Below, piece after piece: positions 1 through 8,380 of a DNA stretch of 64,000 bases; position 1 is the first letter of the stretch, and each line of letters opens with the position of its first letter. The DNA is from an uncultured Clostridia bacterium (GTDB lineage: Bacteria; Bacillota; Clostridia; Peptostreptococcales; Anaerovoracaceae), in the NCBI GenBank assembly GCA_945830395.1, contig CALZYE010000004.1:1-64000 (forward strand), written 5' to 3'. The notes beneath the pieces are model-generated. The model was not told the DNA's origin. It saw nothing but the letters and a program-made list of their open reading frames with translations, and did no database searches. A program made the translations under genes and the position numbers.

Positions 1-46
1 AGATGTAGAGAGGTCTCGTGGGCTCGGAGATGTGTATAAGAGACAG
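1..46 (+). other. Illumina Nextera adapter contamination at contig end
   Basis: This is sequencing-library DNA, not genome. Positions 1-4 (AGAT) match the tail of the P7 oligo. Positions 5-12 (GTAGAGAG) match Nextera i7 index N707. Positions 13-27 match the Nextera read-2 overhang, and 28-46 are the 19-bp Tn5 mosaic end AGATGTGTATAAGAGACAG. Genomic sequence therefore begins at about 47, and the window start is a raw contig end. Confidence 0.97.
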
Positions 47-129
47 TCTTAATATATGATAAAATTAAATGAAGATAAAAAGAAGGTAGGTTCAACAGAT
101 TTTCATTATTTTGTATCAGGAGGCGGAGC

Positions 130-1014
130 ATGATTAAGAGTATGACCGGATTTGGTCGCGGTGAATTTACAGATGGAAAGAGGAACATAACGGTGGAGAT
201 AAAGTCTTTAAATCACAGATACAGCGATATCAATATCAGAATGCCGAGAAGATACTCATTTGTTGAGGACCACATAAAAAAGGAAATTAAAGAGTTTGCA
301 AAGAGGGGAAAGATAGATGTTTCGATTATGGTTGAAAATATTACGGAAAGTGATATTACCGTTAAATTGAACGAACCTATTGCAGCTCAGTATATAGAAA
401 ATTTAAATCATCTTCAGAATATATTTGAGATTGACGGAGAGGTAGATATCCGACTTATTGCAGGACTTCCGGAAGTTTTCAAGCAGATTCCGGATGTGGA
501 GGATGAAGAAGCCATTAAGATAGCGGTTCTGACTCCCGTTAGACAGGCGGCGGAGAACCTGGACAGGATGCGCAGAATTGAAGGTGAGGAACTTGCAGAG
601 GATCTTTTGTATCGTGGAAATTACATCCTCGATATAGTAACCCGGATTGAAGAAAAGGCAGAGGATGTTCCCAAAGAATACGCTGAAAAACTGAAAACCC
701 GCATCGAAGAGCTTTTGGAGGGGAGCGTAGAGGTTCCTGAGGACAGAATTTTATTAGAGGCGGCTATGTTTGCCGACAAGTGCAACATCACAGAGGAACT
801 CACAAGACTGAAAAGCCATATGGTGCAGCTGGAGAAAATTATTACTGCAGGAAAAGGCTCAGACGGAAAGAAATTGGACTTTCTGGTTCAGGAAATGAAC
901 AGGGAAGCCAATACAATAGGCTCGAAAGCCAACAACATAGATATTACGAACATGATGCTGCAGATAAAGGCGGAAATAGAAAAGATAAGAGAGCAGGTGC
1001 AGAACATAGAGTAA
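130..1014 (+). CDS. YicC/YloC family endoribonuclease
   Basis: This 294-aa protein matches the YicC/YloC family in full length. The N-terminal domain opens with the family signature MIKSMTGFGRG and continues KSLNHRYSDINIRMPR. The C-terminal DUF1732 part includes DKCNITEELTRLKSH and GKKLDFLVQEMNREANT at about residues 217-272. YicC proteins were recently described as RNA endonucleases; before that they were only linked to stationary-phase fitness. An AGGAGG ribosome site at 118-123 sits 6 nt before the ATG. The gene leads a yicC-gmk-rpoZ group like that of Bacillus, but remA, which usually sits between yicC and gmk, is absent from the 190-nt gap that follows. Family assignment is secure; the RNA substrate is unknown. 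Confidence 0.93.
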   Translation: MIKSMTGFGRGEFTDGKRNITVEIKSLNHRYSDINIRMPRRYSFVEDHIKKEIKEFAKRGKIDVSIMVENITESDITVKLNEPIAAQYIENLNHLQNIFEIDGEVDIRLIAGLPEVFKQIPDVEDEEAIKIAVLTPVRQAAENLDRMRRIEGEELAEDLLYRGNYILDIVTRIEEKAEDVPKEYAEKLKTRIEELLEGSVEVPEDRILLEAAMFADKCNITEELTRLKSHMVQLEKIITAGKGSDGKKLDFLVQEMNREANTIGSKANNIDITNMMLQIKAEIEKIREQVQNIE

Positions 1015-1144
1015 CTTGTATGACGAAGGATATACTCTAAGAGAATGAGGGGAACTTTATGACAACAGGAAAGCTTTTAGTAGTGATGGAGATTTCTTTA
1101 TGACAGAAAATCCTTTATGCGAGAGGAAACCGCTGAATAATATC

Positions 1145-1173
1145 TTGAAGGGATCAATCTTGCGTGATATAAT
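1145..1173 (+). promoter_or_regulatory. Predicted SigA promoter for gmk-rpoZ
   Basis: TTGAAG at 1145-1150 and a perfect TATAAT at 1168-1173 are separated by 17 nt, 32 nt before the gmk start. The rest of the 1015-1205 gap holds no gene that I can see. Confidence 0.6.
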
Positions 1174-1205
1174 TATTTTTCAGATTTGAAAAAGAGAGGT
1201 AACCA

Positions 1206-1841
1206 ATGGCGTCATACGATAAACATCCGGGAAAGCTTTTTATAATATCAGGACCCTCCGGAGCAGGTAAGGGAACGATATGCAAACGACTCATAGAAGA
1301 CAGCGATGCGGGAAAGATTGAACTTTCGATTTCAATGACTACCAGAGAGAAGAGAGTTGGGGAAGTCGACGGAAAGAGCTACTACTTTGTATCCAAGGAG
1401 AGTTTTATAGAGAAAATTTCAGAGGGAGGTTTCCTTGAGCATGCAGAGGTGTATGGGAACTACTACGGAACACCTAAGGAAAAGGTGCTGGCAAAATTGT
1501 CTGAGGGAATCGATGTTGTGCTGGAAATTGATATTCAGGGAGCCCTTAAAGTTAAAGAGGTATACCCCAACGGAATTTTCATCTTTATATTGCCGCCGTC
1601 AATGTCCATTTTGAGGAAAAGGTTGACGGGGAGAGGCACCGACAGCATGGAAACCATTGATATGAGGCTTGCCCAAACCTTAGATGAACTTTCATACATA
1701 GAAGAATACGATTATGTAGTCGTAAATGGAGAACTTGAGGAGGCTGTGAACCGTGTAAAGGCTGTGGTTACGGCAGAACACTCAAGAGTTACAAAGAATA
1801 TAAAAAAGCTTTTAATGGATAAATATAAGGAGGAAGCATAG
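1206..1841 (+). CDS. gmk: Guanylate kinase
   Basis: The 211-aa product converts GMP plus ATP to GDP plus ADP in the cytosol and is essential for GTP supply. The P-loop GPSGAGKGT lies at about residues 17-25. The GMP-binding segment contains SISMTTREKRVGEVDGKSYYF and the conserved LEIDIQGA follows. Length is typical of bacterial guanylate kinase. A GAGAGG ribosome site precedes the ATG, and a predicted promoter lies just upstream. The stop codon is immediately followed by the rpoZ start, so the two are likely co-translated. Confidence 0.97.
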   Translation: MASYDKHPGKLFIISGPSGAGKGTICKRLIEDSDAGKIELSISMTTREKRVGEVDGKSYYFVSKESFIEKISEGGFLEHAEVYGNYYGTPKEKVLAKLSEGIDVVLEIDIQGALKVKEVYPNGIFIFILPPSMSILRKRLTGRGTDSMETIDMRLAQTLDELSYIEEYDYVVVNGELEEAVNRVKAVVTAEHSRVTKNIKKLLMDKYKEEA

Positions 1842-2096
1842 ATGTTATACCCATCAATTAACAAAATCAGAAAAAAAGTAGACAGCAGATACACATTGGT
1901 AATTTTGGCAGCGCAGAGAGCCAGGGACTTAATTGATGGCAAGCCGATGCTCGCAGACTGTGAAGTTGCAAGACCTGTTTCCATTGCAGCCAAGGAAATT
2001 GCAGATGAGCAAATCAAACATAAGCGCGAAAGCGATGCAATGGATGATGCAAGAGATACCGTAATGGAAAAGCATAGACAGGAAACGGAAGGATAA
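1842..2096 (+). CDS. rpoZ: DNA-directed RNA polymerase omega subunit
   Basis: This 84-aa protein is the small omega subunit that helps assemble the beta-prime subunit of RNA polymerase. It has the typical N-terminal MLYPSINKIRKKVDSRYTLV, the core AAQRARDLIDGK, and the conserved RPVSIAAKEIADEQI. The ATG directly follows the gmk stop, and an AAGGAGG ribosome site lies inside the gmk 3' end. Gene order gmk-rpoZ is conserved in Bacillota, which supports the call. A clear terminator ends the unit. Confidence 0.93.
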   Translation: MLYPSINKIRKKVDSRYTLVILAAQRARDLIDGKPMLADCEVARPVSIAAKEIADEQIKHKRESDAMDDARDTVMEKHRQETEG

Positions 2097-2184
2097 ATTT
2101 CAGTATGCGGGCATGTTGTACTCAACCGAGGTAGTCAAAGCCCGTATGGAAAATATGTTTTTTATGTTACTTGAGCGTTAAGCG

Positions 2185-2226
2185 AGAATCGAATTCTGCA
2201 TTAGGTCGGATTCGATTCTTTTTTTG
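2185..2226 (+). terminator. Rho-independent terminator after rpoZ
   Basis: AGAATCGAAT (2185-2194) pairs perfectly with ATTCGATTCT (2210-2219), followed directly by a run of seven T. Confidence 0.85.
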
Positions 2227-2307
2227 TTTCCATAAATCCCGAAATGTTGAGGATGAGAAAAAAATTATACCGACGCATATTGCGATAGCTCTAAGGTTTG
2301 AAAATAG

Positions 2308-3096
2308 TCAGCTGCTCAGCACCCTGACAAGTGCTAAGGCAAAATAGATATCGTATTTAAAAGGCATTCGGTTGAAGTCATTCCCAAGAAGATTCTTTGC
2401 TTTATTCAATCTGTATATTACCGTATTTCTGTGAAGAAAGGTCAGCTTTGCAGTTATGTTAAGCTGCGAATCAGCATCAATAAGATAAACCGACAGTGTG
2501 CTTACCAAATCAGGGTAATCTTTTATCGGATCGATTAGGGACAGATGTGCCTGCAATTTTCGGGAATTTTGCGAGAGAAGAAGATTTCTACACTTTTCTG
2601 CCAGTGAAAGCTGGGAGATATTAAAGGTGTTTTCGTAAGGATATATTTTTTTAGCTAAGGCAATATTATTATCTACAAGGGAATGTGCCTGCTTATCGAG
2701 AAAAACAGCTTCCATAACATCAGAGATAACATCGCTGTAGCTCAGCGAAATATTGTCTTCCGGAAGGACTATGAGAGGAAAAGAAATATTATTTGCCGTG
2801 TCAAGGAGTTTGGAATCAATACCGTGCATGATTATATCTGAATAGAAGAGAATCATGGCGACATCACCGCTTTTCTTTGAATGCTCCAGAATGCGACATT
2901 GTTCATTTACATCATCTTTCACGGAATAAAATGATGTGATTACAATCTCGTTTGAAGTAAAGAAATCATCCCGATAATCGTCAAATTCAATTACAGATAT
3001 TTTATCCACAATGCTGTCAAGTCCCTTGTGACCGGCAACAAGTTTCGCTCTCATAAGGCAAGGAAGCTTGAGACAGTCATGTACAGTTACGCTCAT
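2308..3096 (-). CDS. PucR family transcriptional regulator
   Basis: A 262-aa regulator. The N-terminal half (MSVTVHDCLKLPCLMRAKLV and on) resembles the PucR N-terminal sensory domain. The C-terminal 60 residues form a PucR-type HTH_30 domain (NITAKLTFLHRNTVIYRLNKA). The central GGDEF-like CdaR region of long PucR proteins is reduced. The reading frame stays open upstream to 3666, but I chose the ATG at 3096 because GGAGG precedes it and the extension lies antisense to the permease. It is divergent from the permease/DUF917 pair and probably controls it in response to a purine- or hydantoin-like ligand; that ligand is inferred. Confidence 0.85.
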   Translation of the reverse strand: MSVTVHDCLKLPCLMRAKLVAGHKGLDSIVDKISVIEFDDYRDDFFTSNEIVITSFYSVKDDVNEQCRILEHSKKSGDVAMILFYSDIIMHGIDSKLLDTANNISFPLIVLPEDNISLSYSDVISDVMEAVFLDKQAHSLVDNNIALAKKIYPYENTFNISQLSLAEKCRNLLLSQNSRKLQAHLSLIDPIKDYPDLVSTLSVYLIDADSQLNITAKLTFLHRNTVIYRLNKAKNLLGNDFNRMPFKYDIYFALALVRVLSS

Positions 3097-3286
3097 CTGA
3101 TTATACCTCCGCACAATTATTATAAATGAACTATGGTGTTCTAACAAGGAAAAACGATGAAAATTTGTAATAAAGCACAAAAATTGAGATTCGATTAGGG
3201 CATGGATACATAGAAATTGAGGCAATGTGAATGATAAAATGTTACCAAAGATAATCGGTTTGATATTATTGAGTGAGGAGGATATT

Positions 3287-4597
3287 ATGAGTGAGAGAAA
3301 AGTTGAAGCTAATGCTTTAACGCCAAAAACGCAGGACGAACGGCAAAGCTGGATTTCTCTGGCATTTGTACAGGCAGGTATTTGTGTATGTGTTCCTTCG
3401 TTCCTTGAGGGCGCACTGTTGGCAGAAGCGATGCCTTTCCGACAGGCTATTGCCGCAGGAATCGTAGGAAATGTGATTGTTGTAATTTTAATGTCTATAT
3501 TGGGATTCATCGGCTCCGATCTGGGACGAGCTTCCTGCACTCTGGCAGAGTCAACCTTCGGGACAAAAGGAGCAAGATATATTATTAGCGCAGTGTATGC
3601 TATAAATCTTATAGGCTGGTTTGGTATTAATAATGAAGAGTGCGGGATGGCTTTTTCAAATTTCATGGACTCTGCCTTCGGAATTCCAATCCCTTACCAG
3701 TTTTCAAGCATTGGATGGGGAATCATCATGTTGGTTACCGCGGTATTTGGAATGAGTGCCATTGAAAAGCTTAATTACATCTCGGTTCCGCTTTTGGTAA
3801 TAGTTATGTTTGCGGGAACTGTAATGGCAACGAAGACATATGGCTTTTCTTCTCTGAATAACGAGGTGGAGCAGACCATGAGTTTTGCCGCAGGAGTTGG
3901 CCTTGCCTTTGATTTTTATGCGGTAGGTGTAATCACTGCAGCTGATGTGACCAGATTTCAGAAATCGAGAAAAGATACGGTAAAGTCAACATTAGTAGGT
4001 GTTCTTCCAATGGCTGTTGTAAATCTGACGCTTGGAGCCATGTTAGCTAAAATGTCAGGCGATTATAATATCAGCTCAGTTCTTATTACGGTAGGATTGC
4101 CTCTTATGGGTGTTTTATCGCTGGTTCTTTCAACATGGACAACAAATGTATCGAACGCATACTGTGCAGGTCTTAACTTGGTAATGACCTTTAACACACC
4201 GGATAATCGCAGAAGAGAGGTAACTTTGATATGCGGCATTATAGGAATCGCTCTTGGCGTTGTCGGTGTACTTGGAAGAATTCAGGATGTACTTGATCTT
4301 TTGGCATATCTCGTATGTCCTGTTGGAGGTGTGATGCTTGCCGACTACTTTATTATCGGCAAAGGCAAGCCGGAAAATTGGCATTCTGTTAAAGGCTGGA
4401 ACCCGGCGGGAGTAATTTCTTGGGTAATATCTGTGTTTTTCTGTTATTTACTTAAGATAGACTACATGGGAATTCTCTTTTCAGCCATATTATATTTGAT
4501 TCTGGAACGCTTTATTCCATCACAGTCAAGACCTGAAAATAAAGATAAATCGGATGCAGAGGGGCTTGGTAAAGAGGAAGGAGATATCTTAAAATGA
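3287..4597 (+). CDS. NCS1 family cytosine/purine permease (CodB-like)
   Basis: A 436-aa polytopic membrane protein of the nucleobase:cation symporter-1 family, with about 12 hydrophobic segments. The N-terminus RQSWISLAFVQAGICVCVPSFLEG and the following glycine-rich helix resemble CodB-type permeases. The likely cargo is a nucleobase, hydantoin or related N-heterocycle; the exact substrate cannot be read from sequence. I start at 3287 (MSERKVEANAL) because GAGGAGG lies 5-11 nt upstream, although the frame is open from 3227. The stop overlaps the DUF917 start (ATGA), so translation is coupled. A divergent PucR regulator is adjacent. Confidence 0.88.
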   Translation: MSERKVEANALTPKTQDERQSWISLAFVQAGICVCVPSFLEGALLAEAMPFRQAIAAGIVGNVIVVILMSILGFIGSDLGRASCTLAESTFGTKGARYIISAVYAINLIGWFGINNEECGMAFSNFMDSAFGIPIPYQFSSIGWGIIMLVTAVFGMSAIEKLNYISVPLLVIVMFAGTVMATKTYGFSSLNNEVEQTMSFAAGVGLAFDFYAVGVITAADVTRFQKSRKDTVKSTLVGVLPMAVVNLTLGAMLAKMSGDYNISSVLITVGLPLMGVLSLVLSTWTTNVSNAYCAGLNLVMTFNTPDNRRREVTLICGIIGIALGVVGVLGRIQDVLDLLAYLVCPVGGVMLADYFIIGKGKPENWHSVKGWNPAGVISWVISVFFCYLLKIDYMGILFSAILYLILERFIPSQSRPENKDKSDAEGLGKEEGDILK

Positions 4598-5694
4598 GAC
4601 AATTGTCGAAAGAAAATATTATAGATCTGCTCACAGGATGCACCGTGCTTGGTACAGGTGGCGGCGGAGACCTTGCACGGGGTATAGCACTTATGGAAGA
4701 TGATTTTGCAAAAAAAAGACCGTTGAACCTGATGACAGTTGATGAGATCCCTGACGAGGCACTTATAGGAACACCTTACGGATGCGGTGCACCTAAAACA
4801 GGTGAAGCAAAAGAAAGCGATCGCTTTCAGACACTGCCGCATCTGAAAGATTCTGCAGCAACATATGCTTTTAAGCGTATGGAAGAGTACATGGGGAAAA
4901 AATTCACTGCGGTTTCCACAACAGAACTTGGGGGAGAGAATACTGCTGAAGCTCTACATATTGCATGTATGCTGGGACTTCCGGTAATGGATGCCGATCC
5001 TGCAGGAAGAGCTGTCCCTGAATTGCAGCATTCGACATATTTCATTAAAGGATTGCCGATCTGTCCCGCTGCAGTTGCGACAAACTTCGGAGAATCTATG
5101 ATTCTGGAAAAGGCTTGTGATGATTTTCGCGCCGAGGAAATAATCAGATCAATTGCAGTTGTCAGCGATAATGAAGTCGGTGTCGTCGACCACCCGTTAA
5201 GCGGCAAAGTTTATCGCGACAGCGTTATCGCAGGTGCAATAACTACGGCAGAAAAAATCGGCAAAATCGTGCGTGAGAAATGTAGAGAGGGAGGCCGCAT
5301 AGTCGCAGAGACTATCGCAAAAGAAAATAGCGGCAGATATTTATTTAGGGGAAGACTCACAGATGCTCCGTGGGAGATGAGCGGCGGATTCAATAAGGGT
5401 AAAATCATTATAGAAGGTATCTGCGATTTCTCGGGAAAGAAATATGAAATTGCCTTCAAAAATGAAACGATGGTCTCATATATAGACGGAAAAGCGGATG
5501 TCATGATTCCGGATTTAATATGCATGATAGACGGAAATGGGAAACCGTTTACCATTCCAAATTTCAAAGACGGAATGGAAATAAATGTTTTTGCTCTGCC
5601 GGCGCACGAATACTGGAGAAGCGAGAAGGGAATTTCAATATTCGGGCCGCGTGCAATGGGGTATGATTTAGATTACAGACCATTTGAGAAATAA
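4594..5694 (+). CDS. DUF917 / S-methyl-thiohydantoin desulfurase domain protein
   Basis: The 366-aa product matches the DUF917 family, now named after the S-Me-THD (thiohydantoin desulfurase) domain. It has the N-terminal glycine motif GCTVLGTGGGGD (residues 15-26), then PYGCGAPK and the STTELGGENTAEALHIA region. DUF917 proteins often accompany hydantoinase genes and permeases in ring-opening pathways for hydantoins and related heterocycles. Here the gene overlaps the NCS1 permease by 4 nt. No hydantoinase or amidohydrolase is nearby, so the reaction performed stays open. Confidence 0.85.
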   Translation: MRQLSKENIIDLLTGCTVLGTGGGGDLARGIALMEDDFAKKRPLNLMTVDEIPDEALIGTPYGCGAPKTGEAKESDRFQTLPHLKDSAATYAFKRMEEYMGKKFTAVSTTELGGENTAEALHIACMLGLPVMDADPAGRAVPELQHSTYFIKGLPICPAAVATNFGESMILEKACDDFRAEEIIRSIAVVSDNEVGVVDHPLSGKVYRDSVIAGAITTAEKIGKIVREKCREGGRIVAETIAKENSGRYLFRGRLTDAPWEMSGGFNKGKIIIEGICDFSGKKYEIAFKNETMVSYIDGKADVMIPDLICMIDGNGKPFTIPNFKDGMEINVFALPAHEYWRSEKGISIFGPRAMGYDLDYRPFEK

Positions 5695-5761
5695 AAAATG
5701 ATAAATGCTCTGTGAAAAAGACGGAAAAACGACATAAATTTACGGAATTTACAAAAAAATC

Positions 5762-5790
5762 TTGACTTATTCCTTTTTTGATTGTATAAG
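5762..5790 (+). promoter_or_regulatory. Predicted SigA promoter for the LytTR gene
   Basis: TTGACT at 5762-5767 and TATAAG at 5785-5790 are spaced by 17 nt, leaving a leader of about 110 nt before the LytTR start. Confidence 0.6.
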
Positions 5791-5905
5791 AAAAAGTATA
5801 AATTGGAAAATTATCCTAATTATATAAGAAATGTCTTGTAAAAATCATAGCTGCAATAAACTTTGAGTAAGTGTATCAATAGGTTAAATTAAAGGAGGAA
5901 ATAAT

Positions 5906-6244
5906 ATGGCAAATGATTTTTTACCGGTAATAACGAGGAATATTTCAAGAAAAGTTATGCTAAAAGATGTTCTGATCATAGACAGGAACAATAGGACAAT
6001 TCATATAATCTCGGAGAAGGGGAATTTTGCATATTACGAGAAGATGGAGAATGTCTGCAAATACTTGGATGACAGATTTTGCAGATGTATGAAGGGCTTC
6101 GTCATTAACATGGATAAGGTTGATATGATGACTGACTCCAAAGTGTTTTTTTCAAATGGCCGCAAGTTGATTTTGGCCAGAGATGCTTTTCTGGTCGCCA
6201 AGAAAGCATATAATAATTATATAAGGAGTAAACAACTTATGTGA
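5906..6244 (+). CDS. Stand-alone LytTR DNA-binding domain protein
   Basis: A 112-aa protein that is almost entirely a LytTR DNA-binding domain. Visible elements are KDVLIIDRNNRTIHIISEKG, YYEKMENVCKYLDDRFCRCMKGFVINMD and the closing VDMMTDSKVFFSNGRKLILA. There is no receiver or membrane domain, so it is not a classical AgrA/LytR response regulator. Control must come from expression level, a partner, or an unseen ligand. An AAAGGAGG ribosome site precedes the ATG, and a good promoter lies upstream. It is monocistronic; rpsB has its own promoter. Targets are unknown. Confidence 0.8.
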   Translation: MANDFLPVITRNISRKVMLKDVLIIDRNNRTIHIISEKGNFAYYEKMENVCKYLDDRFCRCMKGFVINMDKVDMMTDSKVFFSNGRKLILARDAFLVAKKAYNNYIRSKQLM

Positions 6245-6333
6245 CTGTACATTTTTGGTAAATTTCCAAAGCAAGTTATGTTATCTTCAGAAGCTGCGAT
6301 TATACATTTTTTATAAAAAGTTCTTTTAAACTC

Positions 6334-6362
6334 TTGAAATTTCAGCTTATTTTTAATATAAT
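6334..6362 (+). promoter_or_regulatory. Predicted SigA promoter for rpsB-tsf
   Basis: TTGAAA at 6334-6339 and a perfect TATAAT at 6357-6362 have a 17-nt spacer. The implied leader of about 130 nt is long for a simple 5' UTR. Confidence 0.7.
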
Positions 6363-6424
6363 AGTCGGTGTTCGCATTTAGAACAATACTATTAATTATC
6401 ACACGGGATTGAAGCAGTATGGTG

Positions 6425-6453
6425 CCGACATAATTGCCAAAGGTGTCGGTTTT
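6425..6453 (+). promoter_or_regulatory. Hairpin in the rpsB leader
   Basis: CCGACA (6425-6430) pairs with TGTCGG (6444-6449), followed by TTTT. It sits between the promoter and the rpsB start, where autoregulatory or attenuating structures occur in ribosomal-protein operons. The stem is only 6 bp, so function is speculative. Confidence 0.3.
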
Positions 6454-6501
6454 GTGCGTAGAGAAATCCTGTGGATGGAAAAAACCAGGAGGAATTTAAA
6501 A

Positions 6502-7281
6502 ATGGCAGTAATTTCAATGAAACAACTATTGGAAGCAGGTGTACATTTCGGACACCAGACGAGAAGATGGAACCCTAAGATGGCTCCATACATTTTTACG
6601 GAAAGAAACGGAATCTATATCATAGACCTGCAGAAGACCGTAAAGAAGATTGAAGAAGCGTATGCTTTTATGAAGGAAGTCGGAGAGTCCGGAAAACCTA
6701 TTCTATTTGTTGGGACCAAGAAACAGGCGCAGAATGCGATTGCTGACGAAGCAAAGAGATGCGGTCAATACTTTGTTAACCAGAGATGGCTTGGCGGTAT
6801 GCTCACCAACTACCAGACAATCAGCAAGAGAATTAAAAGACTTGCGGAAATTGAAGTTATGGAAGAAGACGGCACATTTGAAAAGCTGTCAAAGAAAGAA
6901 GTTACTAAGCTGCGTCAGGAACACGAAAAACTTGAAAGATTCTTAGGCGGAATTCGTGACATGAAAGGAATGCCCGGAGCACTTTTCATAGTTGATCCTA
7001 AGAAAGAAAAGATTGCAGTTAAGGAAGCTCGTATTCTTAACATTCCTATTGTAGGAATCGTAGATACAAACTGTGATCCTGATGATGTTGATTATGTAAT
7101 CCCTGCAAATGATGACGCCATCAGAGCCGTAAAACTTATTACAGGCAAGATGGCAGACGCTGTCATCGAAGGCAACCAGGGTGAAAGTTTTGATGAAGGT
7201 CCTGCAGAGGAAGTAGAAGTAGAAGAAACAGTTGCAGAAGCAGAGGAAGCTGCGGCTGAAGAGACTGTTGATGCTGAATAG
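6502..7281 (+). CDS. rpsB: 30S ribosomal protein S2
   Basis: The 259-aa product is ribosomal protein S2. It opens [31 protein letters not shown] and contains [24 protein letters not shown] and [22 protein letters not shown]. The tail after about residue 230 is an acidic Glu/Ala-rich extension, common in clostridial S2. The ATG at 6502 follows AGGAGG at 6487-6492; an in-frame upstream extension to 6409 lacks a ribosome site and S2 homology. It forms the conserved rpsB-tsf operon. Confidence 0.97.
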   Translation: MAVISMKQLLEAGVHFGHQTRRWNPKMAPYIFTERNGIYIIDLQKTVKKIEEAYAFMKEVGESGKPILFVGTKKQAQNAIADEAKRCGQYFVNQRWLGGMLTNYQTISKRIKRLAEIEVMEEDGTFEKLSKKEVTKLRQEHEKLERFLGGIRDMKGMPGALFIVDPKKEKIAVKEARILNIPIVGIVDTNCDPDDVDYVIPANDDAIRAVKLITGKMADAVIEGNQGESFDEGPAEEVEVEETVAEAEEAAAEETVDAE

Positions 7282-7296
7282 TTTGGAGGGATAGAC

Positions 7297-8211
7297 ATGG
7301 CAGTAACTGCAAAATTAGTAAAAGAATTAAGAGAAAAGACAGGTGCCGGAATGATGGACTGCAAGAAAGCCCTTGTAGAAACAGACGGCGATATTGATAA
7401 AGCTATAGATGTACTTCGTGAAAAGGGACTGTCAAAAGCAGCAAAGAAGGCTGACCGTATTGCAGCGGAAGGACTTGTAAGAATTGCGTTTTCAGAGGAT
7501 CACAGCCGTGCGGCAGTTGTTGAAGTTAACTCAGAGACGGACTTTGTTGCAAAGAACCCCGAGTTTATCGAGTTTGTGGAAAAACTTGCAGAAATGGCAT
7601 TGGAGGCTGAAAGCGATTCCATAGATGCTTTTATGGATCTTACTTACGGTGAAGAAGGAACTGTTAAGGAAGCCTTAACAGCTAAAATAAGCAAAATCGG
7701 TGAGAACATGAACATCAGAAGAATCCACAAGGTTGGAACTTCCGGAACAGTTTATACAGGCTATATGCACGGCGGCGGTACAATCGGAGTAATCGTTGGA
7801 ATTAAGACAGAGGCTGGGGCAGCAGAAGTTGAGACCACAGGTAAGGATGTCGCGATGCAGGTTGCTTCCATGAACCCTAAGTTCGTAAATGAAACGGAAG
7901 TTGACAAGGCTTGGTTGGAAAATGAAAAAGAAATTGCTAAACAGCAGCTTCTGAACGAAGGCAAGCCTGAACATCTGCTTGACAAAATTATTCCGGGAAA
8001 GGTTAAGGCTATCTTGAAGGAAGTTTGCCTGGTAGATCAGAAATTCGTTAAGAACGGAGATCAGACTGTTGCGGAATATGTAAACGAATCTGCAAAATCA
8101 CTTGGAAAAGATATGGTTGTTACGGAAATGGTTCGTTTTGAAGTTGGTGAAGGAATCGAGAAGAAAGAAGAGGACTTTGCAGCTGAAGTAGCAGCGCAGA
8201 TGAATAAATAA
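7297..8211 (+). CDS. tsf: Translation elongation factor Ts
   Basis: EF-Ts (304 aa) recycles EF-Tu by exchanging GDP for GTP. The N-terminal UBA-like domain reads VKELREKTGAGMMDCKKAL. The conserved NSETDFVAKN follows at about residue 80, and the dimerisation/core domains fill the rest. A TTGGAGG ribosome site precedes the ATG, 15 nt after rpsB. A very strong terminator lies 41 nt downstream. Confidence 0.97.
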   Translation: MAVTAKLVKELREKTGAGMMDCKKALVETDGDIDKAIDVLREKGLSKAAKKADRIAAEGLVRIAFSEDHSRAAVVEVNSETDFVAKNPEFIEFVEKLAEMALEAESDSIDAFMDLTYGEEGTVKEALTAKISKIGENMNIRRIHKVGTSGTVYTGYMHGGGTIGVIVGIKTEAGAAEVETTGKDVAMQVASMNPKFVNETEVDKAWLENEKEIAKQQLLNEGKPEHLLDKIIPGKVKAILKEVCLVDQKFVKNGDQTVAEYVNESAKSLGKDMVVTEMVRFEVGEGIEKKEEDFAAEVAAQMNK

Positions 8212-8252
8212 TGTTGCTGTAATCGCTAAGAATAGACAAGAACAGTTTTGAA

Positions 8253-8292
8253 ACCCTTGAAAACGCAGAATCTGCGTTTTCAAGGGTCTTTT
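8253..8292 (+). terminator. Strong terminator after tsf
   Basis: A perfect 17-bp inverted repeat (8253-8269 with 8271-8287, centre A at 8270) is followed by CTTTT. The A-rich 5' arm could also support termination from the opposite strand. Confidence 0.9.
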
Positions 8293-8380
8293 ACTAATTA
8301 TATAAATAGTGTAAAATGAAATTTAGTAAAAGTTACGCATGAAGGGTCAAAAATGACTTTTTATAAAGAGAGGATGATTA

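Noticed and set aside
3097..3666. N-terminal extension of the PucR frame to 452 aa
   Set aside because: The extra part is antisense to the permease, lacks PucR homology, and a good ribosome site precedes the ATG at 3096.
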